DNA of 64,000 bases from JASGIT01 sp047601665 (GCA_047601665.1 JASGIT010000001.1:186001-250000); one strand, 5' to 3'; positions 7,768-18,779 are shown, numbered from the stretch's first letter. Notes: generated from the sequence alone by a model not told the origin. A program made the numbers and translations.

Positions 7768-8769
7768 ATGGAATTCAAGGACTACTACCAAATCCTGGGC
7801 GTGGACAAGTCGGCCAGCGCCGACGACATCAAGAAGGCCTACCGCAAGCAGGCCCGCAAGTACCACCCCGACGTGAGCAAGGAGCCCGACGCCGCCGCGC
7901 GCATGGCCGAGGTGAACGAGGCCAACACCGTGCTGTCCGACCCCGAGAAACGCACGGCCTACGACAGCGTGGGGGCGCAGGCCTGGGCGGCGGGCGCCCG
8001 CTCGGGCGACGACGTGCGCCCGCCCCCGGGCTGGAACGAGGGCTACGAATTCTCCGGCGGCGACGCCAATGCCGAGGCCTTCCGCCACGCCTTCCACGGC
8101 CAGTTCGGCGGCGAGGCGGGCGAGCACAGCGATTTCTTCGAGCAATTGTTCGGCCGCGCCGCCCGCGCCCAGGCCGGCCGCCGCCAGGGCGCCCACAGCC
8201 AGGGCCCGGTGCGCGGCGAAGACCGCCATGCCCGCATCGAACTGGAACTGATCGACGCCTACAAGGGCGCCGAGCGCAGCCTCTCCCTGCACGGAATGCG
8301 GCTGGACGAACAAGGCCGCCCCGTGCCCGAGGAGCGCACGCTGCAGGTCAAGATCCCGCAGGGCGTGAAGGAAGGCCAGCTCATCCGCCTGGCGGGCCAC
8401 GGCAGCCCGGGCTTCGGCGGCGGCGCGGCGGGCGACCTGTTCCTGGAAGTGCACTTCCGCCCCGACGCGCGCTGGCGCATCGAGGGCCGCGACGTCACGC
8501 AGAAGCTGCGCGTAACCCCCTGGGAGGCCTCGCTGGGCGGCGGCGTGCACGTCACCACGCCCGACGGAACCGTGGTCGAAGTCACCGTGCCTGCCGGCTC
8601 CGGCAGCGGGCGCAAGCTGCGCCTGAAGGGGCGCGGCATTCCCTCGGCCAGCGCCCCGGGCGACCTGTACCTGGAACTGGACATCGCCGTGCCCGGGGCC
8701 ATCACCGACGCGCAGAAGGCCGCCTGGAGCGCCCTGGCCGCTGCCTACCCCGGCTTCGAACCGCGCTGA
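7768..8769 (+). CDS. cbpA: DnaJ-family curved DNA-binding protein / co-chaperone
   Basis: 333 aa. J domain at residues 1-70 with the HPD motif (KYHPDVSKEP), a Gly/Phe-poor linker to about 130, then two beta-rich C-terminal substrate-binding domains (ELELIDAYKGAE..., VTPWEASLGGGVHV...). There is no zinc-finger CxxCxGxG repeat, which separates CbpA from DnaJ. Family role: DnaK co-chaperone and nucleoid-associated DNA binder. The next gene is the specific inhibitor CbpM, confirming the assignment. ATG 7768 is used because the J domain starts immediately (MEFKDYYQILGV). Confidence 0.92.
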   Translation: MEFKDYYQILGVDKSASADDIKKAYRKQARKYHPDVSKEPDAAARMAEVNEANTVLSDPEKRTAYDSVGAQAWAAGARSGDDVRPPPGWNEGYEFSGGDANAEAFRHAFHGQFGGEAGEHSDFFEQLFGRAARAQAGRRQGAHSQGPVRGEDRHARIELELIDAYKGAERSLSLHGMRLDEQGRPVPEERTLQVKIPQGVKEGQLIRLAGHGSPGFGGGAAGDLFLEVHFRPDARWRIEGRDVTQKLRVTPWEASLGGGVHVTTPDGTVVEVTVPAGSGSGRKLRLKGRGIPSASAPGDLYLELDIAVPGAITDAQKAAWSALAAAYPGFEPR

Positions 8770-8789
8770 ACCCATCCGTGGAGCCGCCC

Positions 8790-9107
8790 ATGACCGCCAA
8801 CACCCCCACCCCCGTGCCCGCCGAACTGACCGAACTGCTGGACGACGCCGCGCTCACGCTCGAACAACTGGCCCGCTGCGTGCGCCAGGCGCCCGAATGG
8901 GTGCTCACCCACGTCGAGGCCGGCGTGCTGCACCCCGCGCACGGCCACGGCACCGCCGAATGGCGCTTCGCCAGCGCCACCCTGCTGCGCGCCCGCCGCA
9001 TTGCCGACCTGGAACACAGCTTCGACGCCGACCCGCAACTGGCCGCGCTCACCGTCGATCTGATGGAGGAAGTGGCCGCGCTGCGCCGCCAGCTCGCGCG
9101 GCTCTGA
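8790..9107 (+). CDS. cbpM: CbpA modulator, MerR-like HTH protein
   Basis: 105-aa all-helical protein 20 bp downstream of cbpA. It has a MerR_2-type N-terminal HTH (LTLEQLARCVRQAPEWVLTH) and a C-terminal helical part ending in a coiled-coil-like EEVAALRRQLARL. The family binds the CbpA J domain and blocks DnaK stimulation. Assignment rests on size, fold features and synteny. Confidence 0.88.
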   Translation: MTANTPTPVPAELTELLDDAALTLEQLARCVRQAPEWVLTHVEAGVLHPAHGHGTAEWRFASATLLRARRIADLEHSFDADPQLAALTVDLMEEVAALRRQLARL

Positions 9108-9164
9108 GCGCGCTTCCGGCCCGCCCGGGGCCGGCGGACGCCCCGCCGTGATAATCAGGGGCCT

Positions 9165-10157
9165 ATGGCAACAGGCTCCATCACCCAGGTCGCCGGCATC
9201 GAGGCCGGCCATTTCACCGACCCGCGCCGCCCCACGGGCTGCAGCGTGGTCATCGCCCGCCAGGGCGCGGTCGGCGGCGTGGACGTGCGCGGCGCGGCGC
9301 CCGGCACGCGCGAAACCGACCTGCTGGACCCCGCCAACCTCGTGGACAAGGTGCACGCCGTCATGCTCGCGGGCGGCAGCGCCTGGGGGCTGGACGCGGC
9401 CACCGGCGCGGTGCGCTGGCTCGAAGAACAAGGCGTGGGCCTCGACCTGGGCGTGGCCCGGCTGCCGCTGGTGCCCGCCGCGGTGCTGTTCGACCTGCAC
9501 GTGGGCGACGCGCGCATCCGCCCCGATGCGCAGGCGGGCTACGCGGCCTGCGCCGCCGCCAGCGCCCAGTCGCCCGCCGAGGGCAACGTGGGCGCGGGCA
9601 CTGGCGCGTGCGTGGGCAAGGCCTTCGGCATGGCCCACGCTATGAAAGGCGGCATCGGCACCGCCAGCGTGACGGTGGACGGCGTGACCGTCGGCGCGCT
9701 CATCGCCTGCAACGCCGTGGGCGACGTGGTGGACCCGGCCACGGGCCTGCCGCTGGCGGGCGCGCGCACGGCGGACGGCCTGGCGCTGCGCGATACGCGC
9801 CGCGCGCTGCTGGCGGGCGAGCCGCCCCACCCCATCCTGGCGGGCAGCAACACCACCATCGGCGTGATCGCCACCGACGCGCCGCTCACCAAGACCCAGG
9901 CCCAGCGCCTCGCCGTGGCGGGGCATGACGGGCTGGCGCGCGCCATCAACCCCGTGCACACCATGAGCGATGGCGACACGCTGTTCACGCTGGCCACGGG
10001 CCTCGCGGGCAAGAGCCCCGGCATGTTGGTGCTGGCCACCATGGCCGCCGAGGCCGTGGCCCGCGCCACCGTGCGCGCCGTGCAGGCGGCGCGCTCCATC
10101 ACCACCGCCGGCGGCCTGGCCCTGCCCGGCCTCGCGGACTGGAAAGGCTCCCGATGA
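9165..10157 (+). CDS. P1-family (DmpA-like) Ntn-hydrolase peptidase
   Basis: 330-aa member of peptidase family S58/P1 (DmpA, BapA), self-processing N-terminal-nucleophile aminopeptidases. Seen: the GGSAWGLDAATG loop, EGNVGAGTGACVGK glycine-rich segment, and GSNTTIGVIATD, where the Gly-Ser bond and new N-terminal Ser would be the autocleavage site and nucleophile by analogy with DmpA. No signal peptide, so cytoplasmic. The stop overlaps the start of the TAXI-family gene by 4 bp (ATGA). Substrate unknown. Confidence 0.85.
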   Translation: MATGSITQVAGIEAGHFTDPRRPTGCSVVIARQGAVGGVDVRGAAPGTRETDLLDPANLVDKVHAVMLAGGSAWGLDAATGAVRWLEEQGVGLDLGVARLPLVPAAVLFDLHVGDARIRPDAQAGYAACAAASAQSPAEGNVGAGTGACVGKAFGMAHAMKGGIGTASVTVDGVTVGALIACNAVGDVVDPATGLPLAGARTADGLALRDTRRALLAGEPPHPILAGSNTTIGVIATDAPLTKTQAQRLAVAGHDGLARAINPVHTMSDGDTLFTLATGLAGKSPGMLVLATMAAEAVARATVRAVQAARSITTAGGLALPGLADWKGSR

Positions 10158-11491
10158 ACAAGATGTCCCACACGCTGCGCAACATCCTGCTGTCCATCCG
10201 CGACCTGTTTATTTCCGCCGGGCCCATCGCCTTCCTGGGCGTGGGGCTGGTGGTGCTGGCCTTCTGGTGGATCAAGCCCACGCCGCCCAAGACGGTGACG
10301 CTGGCCACCGGCCCCGCGCAGAGCGCCTACGAGGAATTCGGCAAGCGCTACCAGCAGGCGCTCGCGGAGGACGGCATCGAGGTCAAGCTGCTGCAAAGCG
10401 AGGGCTCGTCCGCCAACCTGCAGCTGCTGCGCGACGGCAAGGCGGACCTCGCCTTCGTGCAGGGCGGCTCGGGCGAACTGCAGCCCGACGACCAGGACGA
10501 GCTGGTGTCGCTGGGCAACCTGTTCATGGAGCCGGTGTGGCTGTTCTACCGCACCGAGGCCGCCAAGCGCGTCACGCCCTCCGGGCGGCTCGACAGCGTG
10601 GCGCAGCTGCGCGGTATGCGCCTGAACGTGGGCGCTACGGGCAGCGGCGTGCGCACGCTGATGGAAAAGCTGCTCGACGCCAACCGCGTGCCGCTGTCGG
10701 CGCTGCAGCTGTCGCGGCTGGACCAGACGCCCGCCGTGGTCGAATTCCTCGCGGGCCGGCTCGACGCGCTGGTGTTCGTCTCCGCCCCCGAGTCGCAGAT
10801 GGTGCAGATGCTGCTGCAGACCCCGGGCGTGCAGCTGCTCGACTTCGCGCAGAACGAGGCGTACAGCCGCCGCTTCCCGTTCCTCTCCCCCGTCACGCTG
10901 CCGCGCGGCGTGGCCGACCTGGCCAACAACGTGCCGCCGCGCAACGTGCGCATGGTGGCCTCCACCACCTCGCTGCTGGCGCGCGAGGGCACGCACCCCG
11001 CGCTGCTCACGCTGTTCGCGCAGAACGCGCAGACCATCCACAGCAGCGCGGGCTGGTTCAACCGCGCGCGCGAATTCCCCAACACGCGCAACGCCGAGCT
11101 GCCCATCGCCAAGGAGGGCGAGCGCGCCATCAACGAGCCCGTGCCGCTGATGCAGCGCTACCTGCCGTTCTGGCTGGCCAACCTGATCGAGCGCATGTGG
11201 CTGATTCTGGGCGTGCTGCTCGCGGCCATGCTGCCGCTGTCGCGCATCGTGCCGCCGCTGTACCAGTTCCGCGTGCGCTCGCGCGTGTTCCGCTGGTACG
11301 GCCGCCTGCGCGAGATCGAGGCGGACCTCGAAACGGGCAAGGCCAAGCCCGGCGAACTGCTGACTGAGATCGACAAGCTGGACGCGCATGTGGAAAAGGT
11401 GAGCGTGCCCCTGTCCTACGCCGAGGAACTGTATGCGCTGCGCAACCACATCCACCTGATCCGCAAGAAGGTGCGGGGGCTGCCGTCTTGA
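10154..11491 (+). CDS. TAXI-family TRAP solute-binding protein with two membrane anchors
   Basis: 445-aa protein. A TM helix at about 20-42 (AGPIAFLGVGLVVLAFWWI) is followed by a periplasmic TAXI/NMT1-type binding domain (TLATGPAQSAYEEFG..., about 50-335), a second TM near 345-370 (LIERMWLILGVLLAAMLPL) and a cytoplasmic helical tail. The presence of a C-terminal membrane anchor and tail is unlike free TRAP binding proteins, and no TRAP permease is nearby. It is translationally coupled to the P1 peptidase, suggesting joint work on peptides or amino-acid derivatives. Function is inferred only at family level. Confidence 0.8.
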   Translation: MNKMSHTLRNILLSIRDLFISAGPIAFLGVGLVVLAFWWIKPTPPKTVTLATGPAQSAYEEFGKRYQQALAEDGIEVKLLQSEGSSANLQLLRDGKADLAFVQGGSGELQPDDQDELVSLGNLFMEPVWLFYRTEAAKRVTPSGRLDSVAQLRGMRLNVGATGSGVRTLMEKLLDANRVPLSALQLSRLDQTPAVVEFLAGRLDALVFVSAPESQMVQMLLQTPGVQLLDFAQNEAYSRRFPFLSPVTLPRGVADLANNVPPRNVRMVASTTSLLAREGTHPALLTLFAQNAQTIHSSAGWFNRAREFPNTRNAELPIAKEGERAINEPVPLMQRYLPFWLANLIERMWLILGVLLAAMLPLSRIVPPLYQFRVRSRVFRWYGRLREIEADLETGKAKPGELLTEIDKLDAHVEKVSVPLSYAEELYALRNHIHLIRKKVRGLPS

Positions 11492-11493
11492 AG

Positions 11494-11543
11494 GTTTTTT
11501 GGCCTCCAGCCCAATAGGGACGAGCGCCAGCAGCTACCAAAAA
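11494..11543 (-). repeat. Dispersed palindromic repeat, copy 3
   Basis: Reads T-run, GGCCTCCAGC, degenerate centre, GAGCGCCAGCAGCTA, A-run. Located between the convergent 3' ends of the TAXI gene and ettA, abutting a terminator hairpin. Confidence 0.75.
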
Positions 11544-11545
11544 AG

Positions 11546-11576
11546 AAGCGCCGGGTGACCGGCGCTTGCTTTTTCA
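11546..11576. terminator. Bidirectional terminator between TAXI gene and ettA
   Basis: Perfect stem AAGCGCCGG / CCGGCGCTT with loop GTGA (11546-11567). The plus strand continues GCTTTTT; the minus strand continues CTTTTTT. It therefore serves both convergent genes. Confidence 0.88.
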
Positions 11577-11581
11577 GGTGA

Positions 11582-13243
<1,662 letters not shown>

Positions 13244-13464
13244 GTGTTCTGGATAGGTGAGTAAGACGGGAAAACACGCGATTATCGACTCATGCCACAA
13301 TAGCGTCTGCTTGCAAGGCTCCAGCCGCCTCGGGCAAAGCAGCTTTCCGGCTGCGGACGACGGACTTTTGCTCCTGGCTCCACCTTTTCAAAACCTCTTT
13401 GACAAACCTTTGGCCTGCGGCTGGCAGGCGACCCCAGCGTCCAGGTTGGACGCAATTATTCCCA
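13244..13464. other. Divergent intergenic region ettA / rhlE
   Basis: 221 bp separating the two divergent starts. TTGACA-like TTTGACAAA at about 13398-13406 could belong to an rhlE promoter, but no convincing -10 is seen. No RNA gene or long hairpin found. Confidence 0.4.
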
Positions 13465-15210
13465 ATGACCTTTGAAGAACTGAACCTGGCGCCCGCCATC
13501 GTGCGCGCCGTGCGCGAACAAGGCTACGAAACCCCGACCCCCATCCAGGCCCAGGCGATTCCGCTGGTGCTCGCGGGCAACGACCTGCTGGCGGGTGCCC
13601 AAACCGGCACGGGCAAGACGGCGGCCTTCACCCTGCCCCTGCTGCACCGCCTGAGCCAGGGCGAGGCGCCCAAGAGCAAATTCGGCGGCAAGGGCGTCCG
13701 CGCCCTGGTGCTCACCCCCACGCGCGAACTGGCCGCGCAGGTCGAGGAGTCGGTGCGCGAATACGGCAAGCACCTCGACATCAAGTCCACCGTCATCTTC
13801 GGCGGCGTGGGCATGAACCCGCAAATCGACCGCATCAAGCGCGGCGTGGACGTGCTGGTCGCCACCCCGGGCCGACTGCTGGACCTGCAACAGCAAGGCT
13901 TCATGGACCTGTCCACCGTTGAAATCCTGGTGCTCGACGAAGCCGACCGAATGCTCGACATGGGCTTCATCCACGACGTGAAGAAGGTGCTGGCCCTGCT
14001 GCCGCAGGACAAGCAGAGCCTGCTGTTCTCCGCCACCTTCAGCGACGAGATCCGCGAACTGGCCAACGGCCTGCTCAAGACTCCGCAAAGCATCCAGGTC
14101 ACGCCGCGCAACACCACGGTGCAGCGCATCAGCCAGGTCATCCACCCCGTGGGCCGCGGCAAGAAAAAGCAGGTGCTGCTGCACATCATCCAGCAGCACG
14201 ACTGGAGCCAGGTGCTGGTCTTCACGCGCACCAAGTTCGGCGCCAACAACGTGGCCGACTACCTGACCAAGAACGGCGTCAGCGCGCTGGCCCTGCACGG
14301 CAACAAGAGCCAGAGCGCCCGCACGCAGGCCCTGTCCGGCTTCAAGAGCGGCGAAATCCGTGCCCTGGTCGCCACCGACATCGCCGCGCGCGGCATCGAC
14401 ATCGACGACCTGCCGCACGTCGTCAACTACGAAATCCCCAACGTGCCCGAGGACTACGTGCACCGCATCGGCCGCACCGGCCGCGCGGGCAAGGAAGGCC
14501 AGGCCGTGAGCCTGGTCTGCATGGACGAAGAAGGCTTCATGATGGAGATCGAGCGCTTCACCAAGCAGGAAATCCCCGTGCAGGTGCTCGAAGGCTTCGG
14601 CCCCGACGAGGGCGAGAAGGCCGAGCCCATCGCCATGGGCCGCCAGACCATTTGGGGCGGCGCGGGCAAGCCGCCCAGCCGCGAGGTGATGGCCGCCGCC
14701 GCCAAGGCCGCGCGCTCCGAGATGATGGACCGCATCCGCACCAACAAGGCCGCGCAAAAAGAACGCGGCGGCAGCAAGCCCAAGGGCGAGGCGCAGCAGC
14801 AGGGCGAGCGCGGCGAACGCGCCCCGCAGGCCAACGGCCAGCAGCGCCCCAGCCAGGGCCCGCGCAACGCGCACGGCCAGGCACGTGACGGCCAGGGCCG
14901 CAGCCGCCGTGGCGGCAGCGGACGCGGCCAGGGCGGCAACAACGGCGCGCCCCGCGAACCGCGCAGCTTCGACGAAGACTTCGACGACCAGCGCCAGCCC
15001 CACGCCAACGCCCACCTGGGCACGCAGATGGGCCACCCCAAGCCCGCCCACCGCCCTGCGGGCAGCGGCGGCGGCCAGCCCGACCCCATGCGCACCAGCG
15101 TGGACAGCATGGGCGGGCGCGGCGGACGCAACGGCGGCAACCGCGCCGGCGGCGGCTACCGCAGCGGCGGCGGCGGTGGCCGTGGCGGCAACTTCGGCGG
15201 CTACCGCTGA
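13465..15210 (+). CDS. rhlE: DEAD-box ATP-dependent RNA helicase RhlE
   Basis: 581 aa. Helicase core at residues 1-370: Q motif TPTPIQAQAI, Walker A AQTGTGKT (45-52), PTRELA, TPGR, DEAD (158-161), SAT, and HRIGRTGRAG. The C-terminal 140 residues are low-complexity, rich in Gly, Arg, Gln and Asn (GRGGRNGGNRAGGG, GGGGRGGNFGGYR), an RGG-type RNA-binding tail. Family role: RNA unwinding in ribosome assembly and mRNA decay with RNase E. ATG 13465 is chosen because MTFEELNLAP is the conserved RhlE start. Confidence 0.94.
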   Translation: MTFEELNLAPAIVRAVREQGYETPTPIQAQAIPLVLAGNDLLAGAQTGTGKTAAFTLPLLHRLSQGEAPKSKFGGKGVRALVLTPTRELAAQVEESVREYGKHLDIKSTVIFGGVGMNPQIDRIKRGVDVLVATPGRLLDLQQQGFMDLSTVEILVLDEADRMLDMGFIHDVKKVLALLPQDKQSLLFSATFSDEIRELANGLLKTPQSIQVTPRNTTVQRISQVIHPVGRGKKKQVLLHIIQQHDWSQVLVFTRTKFGANNVADYLTKNGVSALALHGNKSQSARTQALSGFKSGEIRALVATDIAARGIDIDDLPHVVNYEIPNVPEDYVHRIGRTGRAGKEGQAVSLVCMDEEGFMMEIERFTKQEIPVQVLEGFGPDEGEKAEPIAMGRQTIWGGAGKPPSREVMAAAAKAARSEMMDRIRTNKAAQKERGGSKPKGEAQQQGERGERAPQANGQQRPSQGPRNAHGQARDGQGRSRRGGSGRGQGGNNGAPREPRSFDEDFDDQRQPHANAHLGTQMGHPKPAHRPAGSGGGQPDPMRTSVDSMGGRGGRNGGNRAGGGYRSGGGGGRGGNFGGYR

Positions 15211-15248
15211 CGTGAATCGGGTGGTTTCTTCTGGCATCCTCTAGCCCC

Positions 15249-16259
15249 ATGCCGGAAACCACCCAGCCGCCAATCCTGGCCACCCTCATGGTGGCCACCT
15301 GCAACGTCCTGAACCTGGCCAACGCCGGGCGCAGCTTCTATCCCAACCAGGACGCCTACTCCGCCGCCGAGTTCGAACGCAAGCTCGCCTGGCTGGGCGA
15401 CCGCTTCCATGCGCTCAACGCCGACGTGCTGGCCGTGCAGGAGGTGTGGGACGAATCGGCCTTCAAGGGCGCGATCGGGCGCAGCGGGCTGCACTACAGC
15501 TTCGTCGCCGTGCCCGGCGCCGAGAACGGCGCGCAGGGCACGCCCCGCGTCGGCCTGGCCACCCGCCTGAAGGTGGAAGACCTGCGCTCGTTCGCCGACT
15601 TTCCGGAAGACCTGCACGTCGAGGTTCCCGGCCTGGGCCCGCACCGCCAGTTCGAGCGCCCGCCCCTGCTCGCCACGCTGCGCATGAAGCAGGGCCAGGT
15701 GGTCAACGTCATCACCGTCCACCTCAAGTCCAAGCGCCCCAAGTTCCTGCAGGACGCGCAGGGCAACCCGCTCGAAGACCGCGATGACCGCAAGACCGCC
15801 GCCCTGGCCTCGCTGCGCTCGCTCATCATGCGCGGGGCCGAGGCCGCCGCGCTGCGCCACATCGTCATCGATCTGCTGGACCGCTCCCACACCCCGCTGG
15901 TGGTGATGGGCGACTTCAACGACACGCCCCACAGCGTGACCACGCAGCTCATCAGCGCCACCACCGAAGCCGCCTACGACCGCGGCGCGCGCGATGTGGC
16001 GCTGTTCAACGCCTACGACCTGCAAGGCGAGGCCGCGCTGAAAAAAGACGTGGCCTACTCCCACATACACCTGGGCACGCCCGACGTACTCGACCAGATC
16101 CTGGTCAGCGAAGAATTCCTGCCCCACGGCCAACGCAGCCTGGGCGACGTGCGGCGCGTGGACTACTTCAACGACCACCTGCACGAAGGCCACGACCGCA
16201 CCCGCTCCGACCACGGCTTCGTGCGCGCGCTGCTGCGCCTCCAGCCGCCTGCCTCATGA
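15249..16259 (+). CDS. Endonuclease/exonuclease/phosphatase (EEP) family protein
   Basis: 336-aa cytosolic protein with the EEP (DNase I-like) fold. Motifs in order: TCNVLNLAN with the first Asn, QEVW with the metal-binding Glu, LKSKRP, GDFNDTP with Asp/Asn, and the C-terminal SDHG catalytic His. All catalytic residues are present. Substrate could be DNA, a phosphodiester or an inositol-type phosphate. Its stop overlaps the start of the M14-like lipoprotein by 4 bp. Confidence 0.85.
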   Translation: MPETTQPPILATLMVATCNVLNLANAGRSFYPNQDAYSAAEFERKLAWLGDRFHALNADVLAVQEVWDESAFKGAIGRSGLHYSFVAVPGAENGAQGTPRVGLATRLKVEDLRSFADFPEDLHVEVPGLGPHRQFERPPLLATLRMKQGQVVNVITVHLKSKRPKFLQDAQGNPLEDRDDRKTAALASLRSLIMRGAEAAALRHIVIDLLDRSHTPLVVMGDFNDTPHSVTTQLISATTEAAYDRGARDVALFNAYDLQGEAALKKDVAYSHIHLGTPDVLDQILVSEEFLPHGQRSLGDVRRVDYFNDHLHEGHDRTRSDHGFVRALLRLQPPAS

Positions 16260-18004
16260 TGAGGATGAACACCATGACCACCCGTCCCACCCTGCCCCTG
16301 CTCATCGCCACCTCTGCCTTGTCCGCGTTGCTCGCGGGCTGCGGCAGCACGCCGCTGCCGCCGTGGCCCAGTTCGTCCACCGCGCCGCGCCCCACCGCAC
16401 CCGCCCCGTTGCCGGCGCAACGCGGCACCGTCGTGCCTTCCACCGGCGCGCCACAGCCCGGCGTCACCATCACCCCCCTGGGCCGTGAGCCGCTGCCCCA
16501 GGGCGCCCCCGAGGCGGGCCTGACTGACAACGCCGCCGTGGCCGCGCGCTTTCCCGATCCCGCCGTGCGCTACGACACACCGGGCCTCGCCGATGGGCGT
16601 CGCAGCTTCACCACCAACGACGAAGCCTCGGCCTGGCTGCTGCGCCTGGCCGCGCGCTCCGCCGCGCCGGGCGGCACGCGCCTGGCCGTGCTGCCCCTGG
16701 GCCGCTCGCAGCGCGGCACGCCCCTCCAGGCCCTGCTCGCCACGCGCGCCCAGGGCACCAGCCCCGACAGCCTGGACGCCACGCACCGCCCCACCGTGGT
16801 GCTGATCGGCGGCCAGCGCGGTGACGAACCCGCGAGCACCGAGGCCCTGCTCGTCATTGCCCGCGAACTGGCCCCCGGCGGCCTGCTGGAACCCCTGCTC
16901 GACCGCATCAACGTCATCGCCGTGCCGCGCGCCAACCCCGACGCGGCTGAGCTCGGCCAGCGCGCCACCGCCAACGGCACCAACCTGGAGCGCGACCACC
17001 TGCTGCTCGCCACCCCCGAAGCCCAGGCCCTGGCCGTGCTGGTGCGCAACTACCGCCCCATCGCCGTGCTGGACGCGCGCGAATACCCGGCGGCAGGCGA
17101 CATCCTGCAGAAATTCCACGCCCTGCCGCGCCAGGACGCGCTGCTGCAATACGCCACCGTGGCCAACGAGCCCGAGTTCATCACCAAGGCCGCCAACGAG
17201 TGGTTCTACTCCCCCATGATGGACGCGCTGCGCGCCCAGAGCCTCACCAGCGAGTGGTACTACACCACCACCCCAAACCCCGAAGACCTGCGCATCGCCA
17301 TGGGCGTCACGCAGCCCGATGCGAGCGTCAACGCCAACGGCCTGAAGAACGCCGTCAGCCTGCTGGTCGCCACGCGCGGCGCGGGCCTGGGCCGGGCGCA
17401 CATCCAGCGCCGCGTGCACACCCAGGTCACGGCCCTGTCCAGCGCCCTGCGCAGCGCCGCCGACCGCGCCGCCAACCTGGGCGAAATACGCTCCTACGTC
17501 AACCGCGACGTGAGCGCACTGGCCTGCAAAGGCCCGGTGGTCGTCGACGCCGGCCCTACCCCCAGCCAGCGCGACCTGACCCTGATCGACCCCGACACCG
17601 GAATGGACCGCACCACGCGCGTGGACCTGGATTCCTCACGCCCCTTGCGCCCCCTGAAGACCCGCGCCCGCCCCTGCGGCTACTGGCTGTCCGCCAACAC
17701 CACCACCGCCGTGGAGCGCTTGCGCCTGTTGGGCGTGCAGGTCATGCACGTGGTCGAGCCAGGCAACGCCCTGGCCGAAACCTCCGCCGACCCCGGCAGC
17801 AACACGCCCCCCGCGCGCGCCGCCCTCGACATCCCTGCGGACAGCTACTACGTGCCCCTGAACCAGTCCCTCGCCAACCTCGCCGTGGCCGCGCTGGAGC
17901 CCGATGCACCCGGCGGCTACCTGGCCAACCACCTCATCCCCAGCCCCGCCGACACCGCGCGCATCATGGTTCCGCCCTCGCTGGTGTTCGACGAACAGGA
18001 CTAA
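16256..18004 (+). CDS. M14-like carboxypeptidase-fold lipoprotein with altered metal site
   Basis: 582 aa. Signal with lipobox (ALLAGC), a Pro-rich linker to about residue 85, then an M14 zinc-peptidase fold. The family's first zinc motif (H-G-N-E-P type) reads QRGDEP here, so the ligand His is Arg188 while Glu191 is kept. The later DAHEY-type third ligand is DAREY, with Arg275 in place of His. The RNPDG and DLNRD-type landmarks are degenerate (ANPDAAE, NLERDH). Expected family activity is murein peptide or carboxypeptidase cleavage; this copy probably cannot bind zinc normally. Starts at 16265 or 16274 are also possible. Confidence 0.78.
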   Translation: MMRMNTMTTRPTLPLLIATSALSALLAGCGSTPLPPWPSSSTAPRPTAPAPLPAQRGTVVPSTGAPQPGVTITPLGREPLPQGAPEAGLTDNAAVAARFPDPAVRYDTPGLADGRRSFTTNDEASAWLLRLAARSAAPGGTRLAVLPLGRSQRGTPLQALLATRAQGTSPDSLDATHRPTVVLIGGQRGDEPASTEALLVIARELAPGGLLEPLLDRINVIAVPRANPDAAELGQRATANGTNLERDHLLLATPEAQALAVLVRNYRPIAVLDAREYPAAGDILQKFHALPRQDALLQYATVANEPEFITKAANEWFYSPMMDALRAQSLTSEWYYTTTPNPEDLRIAMGVTQPDASVNANGLKNAVSLLVATRGAGLGRAHIQRRVHTQVTALSSALRSAADRAANLGEIRSYVNRDVSALACKGPVVVDAGPTPSQRDLTLIDPDTGMDRTTRVDLDSSRPLRPLKTRARPCGYWLSANTTTAVERLRLLGVQVMHVVEPGNALAETSADPGSNTPPARAALDIPADSYYVPLNQSLANLAVAALEPDAPGGYLANHLIPSPADTARIMVPPSLVFDEQD

Positions 18005-18023
18005 AGAAAGGAAAGTCACCCTC

Positions 18024-18749
18024 ATGATCGACCTGCACTACTGGCCCACCCCCAACGGCTGGAAAATTTCCATCATGCTGGAGGAATGCGGCCTGCCCTA
18101 CCGATGCATTCCGGTCAACATCGGCCAGGGCGACCAGTTCAAACCCGAATTCCTCGCCCTCAGCCCCAACAACCGGATGCCCGCCATCGTGGACAACGAC
18201 CCGGCAGACGGCGGCGACCCCATCGCCATCTTCGAGAGCGGCGCTATCCTCGCCTACCTGGCCGAAAAAACCGGCCGCTTCCTGCCCGCCGACGTGCGTG
18301 GCCGCTACCAGGTCATGCAATGGCTGATGTGGCAAATGGGCGGCCTGGGCCCCATGTCCGGGCAGAACGGCCACTTCCGCAACTACGCCCCCGAAAAAGT
18401 CCCCTACGCCATCGACCGCTACGGCAAGGAAGTCAACCGCCTCTACGGCGTGCTCGACGGCCAGCTAGGCCGCACCGGCGCCTACGTGGCCGGCGCGGAC
18501 TACAGCATCGCCGACATGGCCATCCTGCCCTGGATGCGACTGCACGCCAACTACGAAATCCCGCTGACCGCCTTCCCGCACATCCAGCGCTGGATGGACG
18601 AACTCCTGCAACGCCCCGGCGTGCAACGCGGCCTGGCCCTGCTGCAAGACCAGCGCCGCAGCGGCGCCATGACCGACGAGCAACGCAAAGTCCTCTTCGG
18701 CCAGACGGCAGACAGCGTGCGCCAAAGCGCCACACAGTCCAAGGTATGA
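18024..18749 (+). CDS. Glutathione S-transferase family protein, Nu-class (YfcG/YghU-like)
   Basis: 241 aa. Thioredoxin-fold N-domain (IDLHYWPTPNGWKISIMLEECGLPY) with the T/N pair characteristic of Nu-class disulfide-bond reductases rather than a catalytic Cys or Ser. The cis-Pro segment is NNRMPAI, and the ESGAI motif contacts the gamma-glutamyl group. An all-helical C-domain follows with YSIADMAILPW. The start at 18024 follows AAAGGAAAG and begins at the conserved strand; an upstream in-frame extension overlaps the M14-like gene and is not family-like. Confidence 0.88.
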   Translation: MIDLHYWPTPNGWKISIMLEECGLPYRCIPVNIGQGDQFKPEFLALSPNNRMPAIVDNDPADGGDPIAIFESGAILAYLAEKTGRFLPADVRGRYQVMQWLMWQMGGLGPMSGQNGHFRNYAPEKVPYAIDRYGKEVNRLYGVLDGQLGRTGAYVAGADYSIADMAILPWMRLHANYEIPLTAFPHIQRWMDELLQRPGVQRGLALLQDQRRSGAMTDEQRKVLFGQTADSVRQSATQSKV

Positions 18750-18779
18750 TCGCCCGCTTGCGCGCGGCTACCGCCATCA

